Assembly: GCA_015232165.1 (NCBI GenBank)
Contig: JADGAE010000126.1
Span: 1 to 5,986 of the forward strand
Direction: 5' to 3'
Length of the DNA stretch: 5,986 bases
Source: Nitrospirota bacterium
GTDB lineage: Bacteria; Nitrospirota; Thermodesulfovibrionia; Thermodesulfovibrionales; Magnetobacteriaceae
Position 1 is the stretch's first letter; each line of letters opens with the position of its first letter. The notes beneath the pieces are model-generated. The model was given only the letters and a program-made list of their open reading frames with translations, was not told the DNA's origin and made no database searches. Of this stretch, positions 1 to 5,250 are shown in pieces. The position numbers were made by a program, and so were the translations under genes.

Positions 1-1
1 T

Positions 2-427
2 GACATCACCAAGGTGAGGGAGGTGCTTGAGTTCAGCAGCGTGACCAAGATACCAAGGACTCCGGTCTTTATGCGTGGTGTTATCAATCTGCGCGGCAGT
101 GTTGTACCGGTGATAGACCTGCGCTTGAAGTTCGGCATGACTCAGACGCAGAAGTCCGTCAACACCTGCGTGATAATCGTGGAGATAACCCTCGGCAGTG
201 AAAAAACGGTACTCGGTGCCTTGGCAGACTCAGTCCAGGAGGTCATTGAGCTTGAACCTGAAAAGATAGAGACCCCTCCTAACATCGGAATGCACATGAG
301 TACGGACTTCATAAAGGGCATGGGTAAAAGAGATGACGTGTTTATCATCATCCTGGATATCGACAAGATATTTACGTTGGAGGAGCTATCAGAGTTCCAC
401 AGCGCAGGGAAGACATCGGTCAACTGA
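2..427 (+). CDS. cheW: Chemotaxis coupling protein CheW, 5'-truncated by the window edge
   Basis: CheW is a cytoplasmic SH3-like scaffold that links chemoreceptors to the histidine kinase CheA. The frame is open from base 2, so the apparent GTG start at 14 is only an internal codon; 141 residues are visible. A full CheW is usually 150-180 residues, so roughly the first 20-30 are missing. The family core is clear: a VREVLEF segment, then KIPRTPVFMRGVINLRGSVVPVIDLRLKFGM, the conserved CheW loop and strand region. A later VIELEPEKIETPP segment and a C-terminal ILDIDKIF strand follow. It ends 8 bp before cheR, so it belongs to the same operon. It is a single CheW domain with no fused receiver domain, which rules out CheV; no CheA-type catalytic part is present in the visible portion, but a CheA C-terminus cannot be formally excluded because the 5' end is absent. 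The short segment after the domain favours stand-alone CheW. Confidence 0.9.
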   Translation, partial: DITKVREVLEFSSVTKIPRTPVFMRGVINLRGSVVPVIDLRLKFGMTQTQKSVNTCVIIVEITLGSEKTVLGALADSVQEVIELEPEKIETPPNIGMHMSTDFIKGMGKRDDVFIIILDIDKIFTLEELSEFHSAGKTSVN

Positions 428-435
428 GAGGAGCA

Positions 436-1311
436 ATGGCAGAAGAAGTACAAGACGATATACGTTTTTTAAAGGCCGCGCTGTCGGAGAAGGATTTTCA
501 GCGCCTGAGTCATTTCGTCCACACGGAGGTAGGCATCAAGATGCCCCCGGCAAAGAAGACCATGCTGGAGGCTCGTCTGCAACGCAGATTGCGCACCCTG
601 CAGATGAGGGGGTTTACCGATTACCTGAACTTTGTCTTTAGCCCCGCGGGGACTGAAAGTGAACTCATACACCTCATTGACGCTATAACGACAAACAAGA
701 CCGACTTCTTCAGAGAGCCTCAGCACTTTGAATACCTGATCAACAAAACACTGCCGGAGCTTATGAAAACACAAGGGGTGGGTATCAGACGCAAGCTAAT
801 GGTCTGGAGTGCGGGCTGTTCCACCGGTGAGGAGCCTTACACAATGGCAATGGTACTGAGCGACTTCAGCGAAAGAAATGACCTCGATTTTATGATCATT
901 GCCACGGATATATCCACCAAGGTGCTGGATAAGGCCAAGACCGCCATATACGAAGAAGAACGCGTCATGCCGGTCCCAAATCAGATGAAGAAAAAATACC
1001 TCCTGCGCAGTAAGGACAAAAATAAGGGCTTGGTGCGGATCGTGCCCGAGTTAAGGGAGCTTATCAGATTTCGCCGACTAAACTTCATGGACTCGGACTT
1101 CGGATTCCGCGAGACAATGGATGTGATATTCTGTAGGAATGTCGTGATCTATTTTGATAAAAAGACGCAGGAGCAGTTGTTAAATCGCTTTGCCCGTTAC
1201 CTGGCACGTGGCGGTTATCTGTTTATGGGGCACTCTGAGACGCTAAACGGCCTGGACGTGCCATTTGTCCAGGTGGCGCCAACCATCTACAGACTACCTC
1301 ATGGGCGTTGA
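436..1311 (+). CDS. cheR: Chemotaxis protein methyltransferase CheR
   Basis: CheR transfers methyl groups from S-adenosylmethionine to receptor glutamates, raising CheA activity during adaptation. The 291-residue length is normal for the family. The helical N-terminal CheR domain covers about residues 15-75. Then come NKTDFFRE (87-94), the substrate and fold-boundary motif; SAGCSTGEEPY (125-135), the SAM-binding glycine-rich motif I; ATDIS (156-160), with the acidic residue expected to hold the SAM ribose; FCRNVVIYF (232-240); and GHSETL (265-270). All hallmark motifs are present, so it should be active. The ATG at 436 is preceded by an AGAGGAG purine run only 2-4 bases away, a close-set ribosome binding site that overlaps the end of cheW. 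Its 3' end overlaps the proposed start of cheD by 11 bp. No TPR or other C-terminal fusion is seen. Confidence 0.96.
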   Translation: MAEEVQDDIRFLKAALSEKDFQRLSHFVHTEVGIKMPPAKKTMLEARLQRRLRTLQMRGFTDYLNFVFSPAGTESELIHLIDAITTNKTDFFREPQHFEYLINKTLPELMKTQGVGIRRKLMVWSAGCSTGEEPYTMAMVLSDFSERNDLDFMIIATDISTKVLDKAKTAIYEEERVMPVPNQMKKKYLLRSKDKNKGLVRIVPELRELIRFRRLNFMDSDFGFRETMDVIFCRNVVIYFDKKTQEQLLNRFARYLARGGYLFMGHSETLNGLDVPFVQVAPTIYRLPHGR

Positions 1312-1852
1312 TGAGCGCAATGATGCTGTCGGCGGAGTACTGCCGGGGACGGGCAGTGAAACCGGCTTACCGTTGGTGTATCTCAATCCCGGACAGGTGC
1401 TTATGACCGACAAACCAACGGTTGTCTCTACGGTGTTGGGTTCGTGTGTATCGGTTACCATGTTTTATGCGGTGAGGTCTTATGGTGCCATATGTCATGG
1501 TATGCTGCCTGATTGTAACGGAAGGGATTGCTACAAGTGCGTTGAAAGGTTGAAGTACGTCGAATGCTCTGTAAGGCATATGGCCGGGCATCTTGAAAGG
1601 GTTGGGGCAGGTCCCGGAGGGCTTGACGTAAAACTCTTTGGCGGGGCAGAGGTCCTGCCGTGCGGAACTAAGGACAGGAAGCGCGACAGTGTCGGCAAGC
1701 AGAACATTGAGGCAGCCTACAAAATACTGGCAAAACTGGGGCTTACTCTTTCAGTTGAGGATACGGGAGGCACACAAGGCCGTAAGATATTCTTTTACCC
1801 CCACACGGGTGACGTCTACCTCAGACGTCTTAGGCGACAATGTTATGACTGA
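1301..1852 (+). CDS. cheD: Chemoreceptor glutamine deamidase CheD
   Basis: CheD hydrolyses specific receptor glutamines to glutamates, creating methylation sites for CheR; in some bacteria it also works with CheC. The protein is 183 residues from the ATG at 1301. The core starts at YLNPGQ (27-32). Cys49 in VLGSCVSV is the expected nucleophile, and His66 in GAICHGMLP lies 17 residues later, the same spacing as the Cys-His pair in Thermotoga CheD. Further family motifs are KLFGGAEVL (111-119), the SVGKQNIEAAYKIL helix (130-143) and EDTGGTQGRKIFFYPHTGDVYLRRL (153-177). The ATG overlaps cheR and has no clear Shine-Dalgarno sequence, so translation is probably coupled to cheR. A longer TTG start at 1265 lies inside cheR and is less likely; a TTG/GTG pair at 1373-1378 would cut off part of the N-terminus. 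An unusual cysteine cluster (65, 72, 77, 80, 89) follows the active-site region. The visible cluster has no cheC. Confidence 0.93.
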   Translation: MGVDERNDAVGGVLPGTGSETGLPLVYLNPGQVLMTDKPTVVSTVLGSCVSVTMFYAVRSYGAICHGMLPDCNGRDCYKCVERLKYVECSVRHMAGHLERVGAGPGGLDVKLFGGAEVLPCGTKDRKRDSVGKQNIEAAYKILAKLGLTLSVEDTGGTQGRKIFFYPHTGDVYLRRLRRQCYD

Positions 1853-1891
1853 TATTCATATAAAAGTTTTAGTGAGGTCTTTAAATAGATT

Positions 1892-2953
1892 ATGAAAAAG
1901 ATAAGAGTACTGATCGTGGATGACTCTGCCGTGGTAAGGCAGACACTGTCGGATATCCTGTCTTCCGACCCGATGATTGAGGTCATGGCCACCGCCTCAG
2001 ACCCCTTTGTTGCGGCCAAGAGGATACAGGATGAGGTGCCGGACGTGATAACGCTTGACGTTGAGATGCCGCGCATGGACGGCATAACCTTTCTCAGGAA
2101 GTTGATGAGTCAGCATCCGATCCCCGTAGTGATGTGTTCGTCTCTGACCGACCGAGGGTCGGAGACCGCGCTCAAGGCCATGGAGTATGGGGCCGTGGAG
2201 ATAATCAACAAGCCGAGGCTTGGTACAAAACAGTTTCTTGAAGAGTCCAGGGTGATGATATGCGACATAATCAAGGCCGCGGCCAATGCCCGCCTCAGAC
2301 GCCCCATGCCTGAGCACAAGGTAGCCCCAAAGCTAACGGCGGATGCCATGCTGCCCAAACCGCCCTCAAAGGCAATGGTACAGACCACGGAGAAGATCAT
2401 CATCGTGGGGGCGTCCACGGGTGGGACGGAAGCGCTGCGGGTCTTCCTTGAGGAGTTCCCTGTTGACTGCCCCGGGATCGTTATAGTGCAGCACATGCCT
2501 GAGCACTTTACCGCTGCCTTTGCAAAGCGCCTTGACGGTATATGCCGCATCTCTATAAAGGAGGCTGCCGATAACGACTCCGTGGCCAGAGGTAGGGCGC
2601 TCATTGCCCCGGGAAACAAACACACACTGCTTAAGAGGAGCGGAGCGCGGTATTTTGTCGAGGTCAAGGATGGCCCGCTGGTGAGTCGTCACCGTCCTTC
2701 GGTTGATGTGCTCTTTCGTTCGGCGGCCAGGTATGCCGGTAAAAATGCCGTTGGCGTGATCATGACCGGCATGGGCGACGACGGTGCCCGCGGTATGCTC
2801 GAAATGAAGGAGACCGGCTCTATCACCATCGCACAAGATGAGGCCTCATGCGTCGTCTTTGGAATGCCAAACGAGGCCATCAAACGAAATGCCGTAGACA
2901 AGATATTACCACTGGATAGAATTACCAGAGAAGTTATGAGAATCTGCGACTAA
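1892..2953 (+). CDS. cheB: Chemotaxis response regulator / protein-glutamate methylesterase CheB
   Basis: CheB removes methyl groups from receptor glutamates (and can deamidate glutamines) when phosphorylated by CheA, closing the adaptation loop opposite CheR. The protein is complete at 353 residues. The receiver domain covers about 1-125, with acidic pocket Asp10/Asp11, phospho-acceptor Asp56 in [11 protein letters not shown], and Lys107 in INKP. A proline- and lysine-rich linker runs about 133-165. The methylesterase domain follows, with Ser175 in GASTGG, His201 in VQHMP and Asp297 in [10 protein letters not shown]. The Ser-His and Ser-Asp spacings (26 and 122) match the Salmonella triad 164/190/286, so both domains look functional. 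The start is ATG at 1892; the nearest purine run (GAGG at 1874-1877) is 14 bases upstream, a rather long spacing. It is the last gene of the plus-strand cluster, with a terminator-like hairpin 14 bp after its stop codon. Confidence 0.97.
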   Translation: MKKIRVLIVDDSAVVRQTLSDILSSDPMIEVMATASDPFVAAKRIQDEVPDVITLDVEMPRMDGITFLRKLMSQHPIPVVMCSSLTDRGSETALKAMEYGAVEIINKPRLGTKQFLEESRVMICDIIKAAANARLRRPMPEHKVAPKLTADAMLPKPPSKAMVQTTEKIIIVGASTGGTEALRVFLEEFPVDCPGIVIVQHMPEHFTAAFAKRLDGICRISIKEAADNDSVARGRALIAPGNKHTLLKRSGARYFVEVKDGPLVSRHRPSVDVLFRSAARYAGKNAVGVIMTGMGDDGARGMLEMKETGSITIAQDEASCVVFGMPNEAIKRNAVDKILPLDRITREVMRICD

Positions 2954-2954
2954 C

Positions 2955-2990
2955 AAAAAAAAAGGGGGAGGGCAAAGCCCTCCATTCTTT
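2955..2990. terminator. Bidirectional intrinsic terminator between convergent cheB and manC
   Basis: A perfect 7 bp stem, GGAGGGC (2967-2973) with GCCCTCC (2977-2983), closes an AAA loop. Read on the minus strand, the stem is followed by CCC and then nine T (complement of A at 2955-2963), a strong U-tract suited to ending the manC transcript about 70-90 bases after its stop codon. Read on the plus strand, it is followed by ATTCTTT, a weaker U-rich tail that could end the che transcript. The position between two converging genes supports a shared terminator. The remaining intergenic bases to 3054 show nothing further. Confidence 0.85.
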
Positions 2991-3054
2991 GATGGACCTG
3001 CCCATGACTTTCTTATGTACCCATGTGTAATGGAGTTTTCGATATGCCGGCAGT

Positions 3055-4467
3055 TTACTCCTGTCTGTCGTAGTTGTCCTCAAACCGGATGATATCATCT
3101 TCTTCCAGGTACTCGCCGTTTTGGACCTCTATTACCTCCAGGGGAATAATGCCGGGATTTTCGAGCCTGTGTCTAGTTGATTTTGGCACAAAGGCGGACT
3201 CGTTTACATGTACGAATATTTCGGCCTCTCCCACGATGACCCTGGCCGTACCATTGACCACCACCCAGTGCTCTGACCTGTGATGGTGCATTTGAAGGCT
3301 TATGGCAGCCTTTGGATTTACCATCAGGCGCTTTATCTTGTAACTGTCCCCGGTTTCAAGGATCGTGTAACTACCCCAGGGTCTGTATGTGGTGACGTGT
3401 TCATTAACCTCGTGACGTCCTGCCTGTTTAAGCTCGTTGACGACCTCCTTGACCTTCTGTGCATGTCCGCGCCTTGAAATGAGCACCACGTCATCGGTCT
3501 CCAACACCAGGCAGTTTTCGATCCCTATAGTTACGGTCAGTCTCTTGTCTCCAAGTACCATGGTATCTCTTGTGTCAAAGGTAAAGACGTCCCCCTTTGT
3601 GGCGTTACCGTCGGCATCTCGTTCAATGACCTCAAACAGCGAATCCCAGGAGCCTACGTCATTCCAGTAGAGGTCCAGGGCAAGCGCGGCGATCCGCCCC
3701 GACCTCTCCATAACCGCATAGTCTATAGATTTATCCGGCATCTCCGAATAGGACGCCAACATATCCTTGTACCCCTTACACAGCATTTGCCATATTGCCG
3801 GAACGTGTTTGTTGAACTCCTCCAGCATAACACCGATATTAAAGGCAAATATACCCGCATTCCACAGGTGCTTACCACCCTCTATGTATGTCAGTGCCGT
3901 TTGCTCGTCCGGTTTTTCGGTGAATCTATCAACCTCATACCCCTCAATCCCTTCAAGGGAGTGTTTCAGTCTGTTGCCTTTTTGTATATACCCGTAACCG
4001 GTCTCCGGTCTGGTCGGCTTGACACCAAAGGTTACAATGTAGCCTGCCGCTGTTATTTCGGCGGCCTGTTTCAGATAATGGGTAAACCTGTCATCGGGAT
4101 TTATTATGTGGTCGGAAGGACACACAAAAACCGTCTCATCCGACCCGCAACCAAGCACGTCCTGACAGTACTTGATCCCAAGGGCTATGGCGGCAGCCGT
4201 GTTTCTGAGCGCGGGTTCAAGGACTATATGCACGCGCTGTGCGATGTTGTGCTCCATAGAGCCTATATCCGACTTTACGTGAAACTTGTATTTTTGGTTG
4301 GTCAGTATGACAATATTTTCGGCAGAGACAACAGGCAGAAGTCTCAGGATGGTTTGTTGGATAAGCGAATAATCACCGTTTAACTTCAAGAACTGCTTTG
4401 GGAAGTCCCTCCTGCTTAAGGGCCAAAGTCGCGTCCCGCTACCACCTGCCAGCAGTAAGGCCTTCAA
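3055..4467 (-). CDS. manC: Mannose-1-phosphate guanylyltransferase / mannose-6-phosphate isomerase (bifunctional, type II)
   Basis: The enzyme makes GDP-mannose from mannose-1-phosphate and GTP and, through its C-terminal cupin, interconverts fructose-6-phosphate and mannose-6-phosphate. GDP-mannose feeds O-antigen, capsule or exopolysaccharide synthesis. At 470 residues it has the usual ManC/AlgA/XanB length. The N-terminal nucleotidyltransferase shows LLAGGSGTRLWPLSRRDFPKQF (about 5-26, the pyrophosphorylase signature), PSDH (117-120), GYGYI (157-161), FTEKP (182-186), WNAGIF (202-207) and WNDVGSW (268-274). The isomerase cupin begins near RPWG (362-365) and contains QMHHHRSEHW (392-401), the metal-binding histidine cluster, and EVQNGEYL (447-454). 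Both halves look complete. The start is TTG at 4467: no in-frame ATG or GTG exists between the upstream in-frame TAG and this codon, the family begins exactly here, and AAGG lies 8 bases upstream. It follows the epimerase-like gene by 42 bp and is probably co-transcribed with it. Confidence 0.95.
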   Translation of the reverse strand: MKALLLAGGSGTRLWPLSRRDFPKQFLKLNGDYSLIQQTILRLLPVVSAENIVILTNQKYKFHVKSDIGSMEHNIAQRVHIVLEPALRNTAAAIALGIKYCQDVLGCGSDETVFVCPSDHIINPDDRFTHYLKQAAEITAAGYIVTFGVKPTRPETGYGYIQKGNRLKHSLEGIEGYEVDRFTEKPDEQTALTYIEGGKHLWNAGIFAFNIGVMLEEFNKHVPAIWQMLCKGYKDMLASYSEMPDKSIDYAVMERSGRIAALALDLYWNDVGSWDSLFEVIERDADGNATKGDVFTFDTRDTMVLGDKRLTVTIGIENCLVLETDDVVLISRRGHAQKVKEVVNELKQAGRHEVNEHVTTYRPWGSYTILETGDSYKIKRLMVNPKAAISLQMHHHRSEHWVVVNGTARVIVGEAEIFVHVNESAFVPKSTRHRLENPGIIPLEVIEVQNGEYLEEDDIIRFEDNYDRQE

Positions 4468-4477
4468 TCCTGCACCC

Positions 4478-4506
4478 TTGACACACTTGCTACAGGGATA
4501 TGTAAT
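4478..4506 (+). promoter_or_regulatory. Possible antisense promoter in the gap between the epimerase-like gene and manC
   Basis: On the plus strand, TTGACA (4478-4483, a full match to the sigma70 -35 consensus) is followed after 17 bases by TGTAAT (4501-4506, 5 of 6 matches to TATAAT). A transcript would begin near 4513 and run antisense to the minus-strand epimerase-like gene. Short AT-rich gaps often give such matches by chance, and no plus-strand gene follows, so this is a weak call. Confidence 0.3.
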
Positions 4507-4509
4507 TGT

Positions 4510-4980
4510 CTAATCAACGACGTAGGGAGAGTCGGCTATACCTTCGTGTCTGATTTCATCCACCGCTTTGACTCTTTGCCAACCGGCATAGAGTCTGTCG
4601 GGCAGGTTTATCACAAGCCCAGGCTCACCTGAGACGTTCTTGTAGGCATGCACCACTCCGGGAGGAACTATGATTATCTTACCGCGTGCATCCCTGACAG
4701 TCAACCTGTTTCCATGCGTACTACTGACAGGTCTGTTGTCCCACAGATATAGTACAAAGTCTCCCAAGAAGCAAAAATAATCCGTCTGCTCAACGTGCTC
4801 ATGAGGCCCCCTCACCTGGGACGGTTGTGTCATTGAGACGTAAGCCATCTGAGGGTTAAACCCCTCCGGCAGCTCATCCTCCCTGAACAACTCCGTAAGC
4901 CAACCACGCTTGTCATGGAAATATTTAAGCTCCCTTACTATGACCCCGTCTATTTCTCCTGTCTTAAACGACTCATTCAT
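4510..4980 (-). CDS. Cupin-type dTDP-4-dehydrorhamnose 3,5-epimerase family protein (RfbC/RmlC-like), short
   Basis: The family epimerises C3/C5 of dTDP-4-keto-6-deoxyglucose on the way to dTDP-rhamnose and related sugars; the exact substrate here is unknown. Visible motifs are FHDKRGWLTELFR (21-33), matching the family's N-terminal F-D-RG-E-F pattern; VRGPHEH (56-62), where His60 aligns with the catalytic His of RmlC's RGLH; LWDNRP (79-84); and VPPGVVHAY (105-113), with the second conserved cupin His at 111. At 156 residues it is shorter than typical RmlC (about 180). The C-terminal I-x-W-x-D segment and the RmlC active-site Lys are not recognisable. It may therefore be a divergent epimerase, an isomerase or a non-catalytic cupin. 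The start is ATG at 4980, with AGGG only four bases ahead. A promoter directly precedes it, and manC follows in the same direction, indicating a surface-polysaccharide sugar-nucleotide unit. Confidence 0.8.
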   Translation of the reverse strand: MNESFKTGEIDGVIVRELKYFHDKRGWLTELFREDELPEGFNPQMAYVSMTQPSQVRGPHEHVEQTDYFCFLGDFVLYLWDNRPVSSTHGNRLTVRDARGKIIIVPPGVVHAYKNVSGEPGLVINLPDRLYAGWQRVKAVDEIRHEGIADSPYVVD

Positions 4981-4982
4981 AT

Positions 4983-5019
4983 GACCCTGATGATATCATT
5001 GCCAGATAGCTTCTGTCAA
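4983..5019 (-). promoter_or_regulatory. Sigma70-like extended -10 promoter for the epimerase-like gene and manC
   Basis: Read on the minus strand, TTGACA (5014-5019) is followed by an 18 bp spacer and TATCAT (4990-4995). TGA directly precedes the hexamer, so it has the TGn extended -10 form. Predicted transcription start is about 4983, only about three bases before the ATG at 4980. The -10 lies inside a perfect 10 bp palindrome, ATGATATCAT (4990-4999), which might be an operator or chance. The -35 is 8 bp from the direct repeat that borders the mobile element, so the promoter itself is intact and not supplied by that element. Confidence 0.6.
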
Positions 5020-5026
5020 GGCTATA

Positions 5027-5034
5027 GTTAAAAC
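5027..5034. repeat. Target-site duplication, copy 1 (GTTAAAAC)
   Basis: GTTAAAAC lies immediately outside the left terminal inverted repeat and is identical to 5190-5197 outside the right one. An exact 8 bp direct repeat abutting both inverted repeats is the expected footprint of transposition. Confidence 0.75.
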
Positions 5035-5055
5035 GGGTGCATAAATTTTTAGTAG
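5035..5055 (+). repeat. Left terminal inverted repeat of the MITE-like element
   Basis: The 21 bp end begins GGGTGCATAAATTTTT and matches the reverse complement of 5169-5189 at 18 positions. All three differences are transitions (T/C, A/G, A/G). Confidence 0.75.
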
Positions 5056-5065
5056 GCGCCTTGAG

Positions 5066-5098
5066 AAAAAAAGGGAGAAGGACTCTGTCCTTCTCCCT
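5066..5098 (-). terminator. Intrinsic terminator carried inside the MITE-like element, minus strand
   Basis: A perfect 12 bp stem (5072-5083 with 5087-5098) closes a three-base loop, TCT on the plus strand. On the minus strand the outermost stem base pair merges into a run of seven T (complement of A 5066-5072). This is a classic rho-independent terminator for transcription coming from the RNase G/E gene towards the epimerase-like gene. On the plus strand no T-tract follows, so it acts in one direction. Confidence 0.85.
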
Positions 5099-5113
5099 CA
5101 GACCCTCATCCTG

Positions 5114-5133
5114 CAAGGGGACCAGTCCCCTTG
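5114..5133. repeat. Second hairpin inside the element
   Basis: An 8 bp perfect stem, CAAGGGGA (5114-5121) with TCCCCTTG (5126-5133), closes a four-base loop, CCAG. A second CCCCTT copy at 5135-5140 offers an alternative 6 bp pairing partner for AAGGGG. On the plus strand a T5 run occurs only 15 bases later, so it is a poor terminator. It may stabilise a folded element RNA or act in transposition. Confidence 0.7.
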
Positions 5134-5168
5134 ACCCCTTTATATGCATTTTTATTACCACTTGTTAT

Positions 5169-5189
5169 CCACCAAAAATTTATGCGCCC
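5169..5189 (-). repeat. Right terminal inverted repeat of the MITE-like element
   Basis: The 21 bp end is inverted relative to 5035-5055, with the outermost bases GCGCCC next to the direct repeat. Its AAAAATTTATGC core is identical to that of the left end. Confidence 0.75.
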
Positions 5190-5197
5190 GTTAAAAC
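5190..5197. repeat. Target-site duplication, copy 2 (GTTAAAAC)
   Basis: This is an exact copy of 5027-5034 directly after the right inverted repeat. Removing 5035-5197 would restore a continuous pre-insertion gap between the RNase gene and the polysaccharide promoter. Confidence 0.75.
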
Positions 5198-5250
5198 GTG
5201 TTATAACGTGGAACAAATTTACCGTGCAAGAGGGCGTTTTTTTTATAGCT

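Larger units (their letters stand above)
5035..5189. mobile_element. 155 bp MITE-like non-autonomous element with terminal inverted repeats
   Basis: The ends are GGGTGCATAAATTTTT (5035-5050) and AAAAATTTATGCGCCC (5174-5189). They are inverted copies with one mismatch over 16 bp, and 18 of 21 bp match when extended to 5055 and 5169. The element is flanked by the perfect 8 bp direct repeat GTTAAAAC. There is no transposase and no credible coding region, so it would need a transposase in trans. An 8 bp duplication with GGG-starting ends fits several families (IS256, IS1595, ISL3 and others), and the sequence does not decide between them. The interior holds two hairpins, one of them a minus-strand terminator. 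An open frame of 62 codons across it (5161-4973, minus) is encoded mainly by the hairpins and is not called a gene. Confidence 0.75.

Noticed and set aside
2110..2667. Minus-strand open frame of 185 codons opposite cheB
   Set aside because: It lies wholly within a complete CheB with intact active sites and shows no domain pattern; it is an antisense shadow of biased codon use.
3088..3099. 12 bp palindrome GATGATATCATC whose core also occurs at the epimerase promoter (4990-4999)
   Set aside because: Here it encodes the Asp-Asp-Ile-Ile of the ManC C-terminus, so it is explained by coding. A shared operator at both ends of the unit is possible but unsupported.
3787..4383. Plus-strand open frame of 198 codons opposite manC
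   Set aside because: It is fully antisense to a complete ManC and has no recognisable motif.
4468..4500. Possible hairpin between CCCT and AGGG hiding the manC ribosome binding site
   Set aside because: The pairing is only four bases with a long loop; too weak to claim regulation.
4973..5161. Minus-strand frame of 62 codons reading through the mobile element into the epimerase start
   Set aside because: Its residues come largely from the two hairpin arms, it crosses the terminator and promoter, and it overlaps the start of a well-supported gene in another frame. It resembles no family I know.
5195..5210. AACGTG direct repeat around TTAT right of the element, with a GTTATAAC palindrome
   Set aside because: It is short and in AT-rich sequence, with no clear promoter position or partner; likely chance.
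5221..5248. T8 run at 5237-5244 as a plus-strand terminator
   Set aside because: No convincing stem precedes the T run, and no plus-strand gene lies upstream that would need it.
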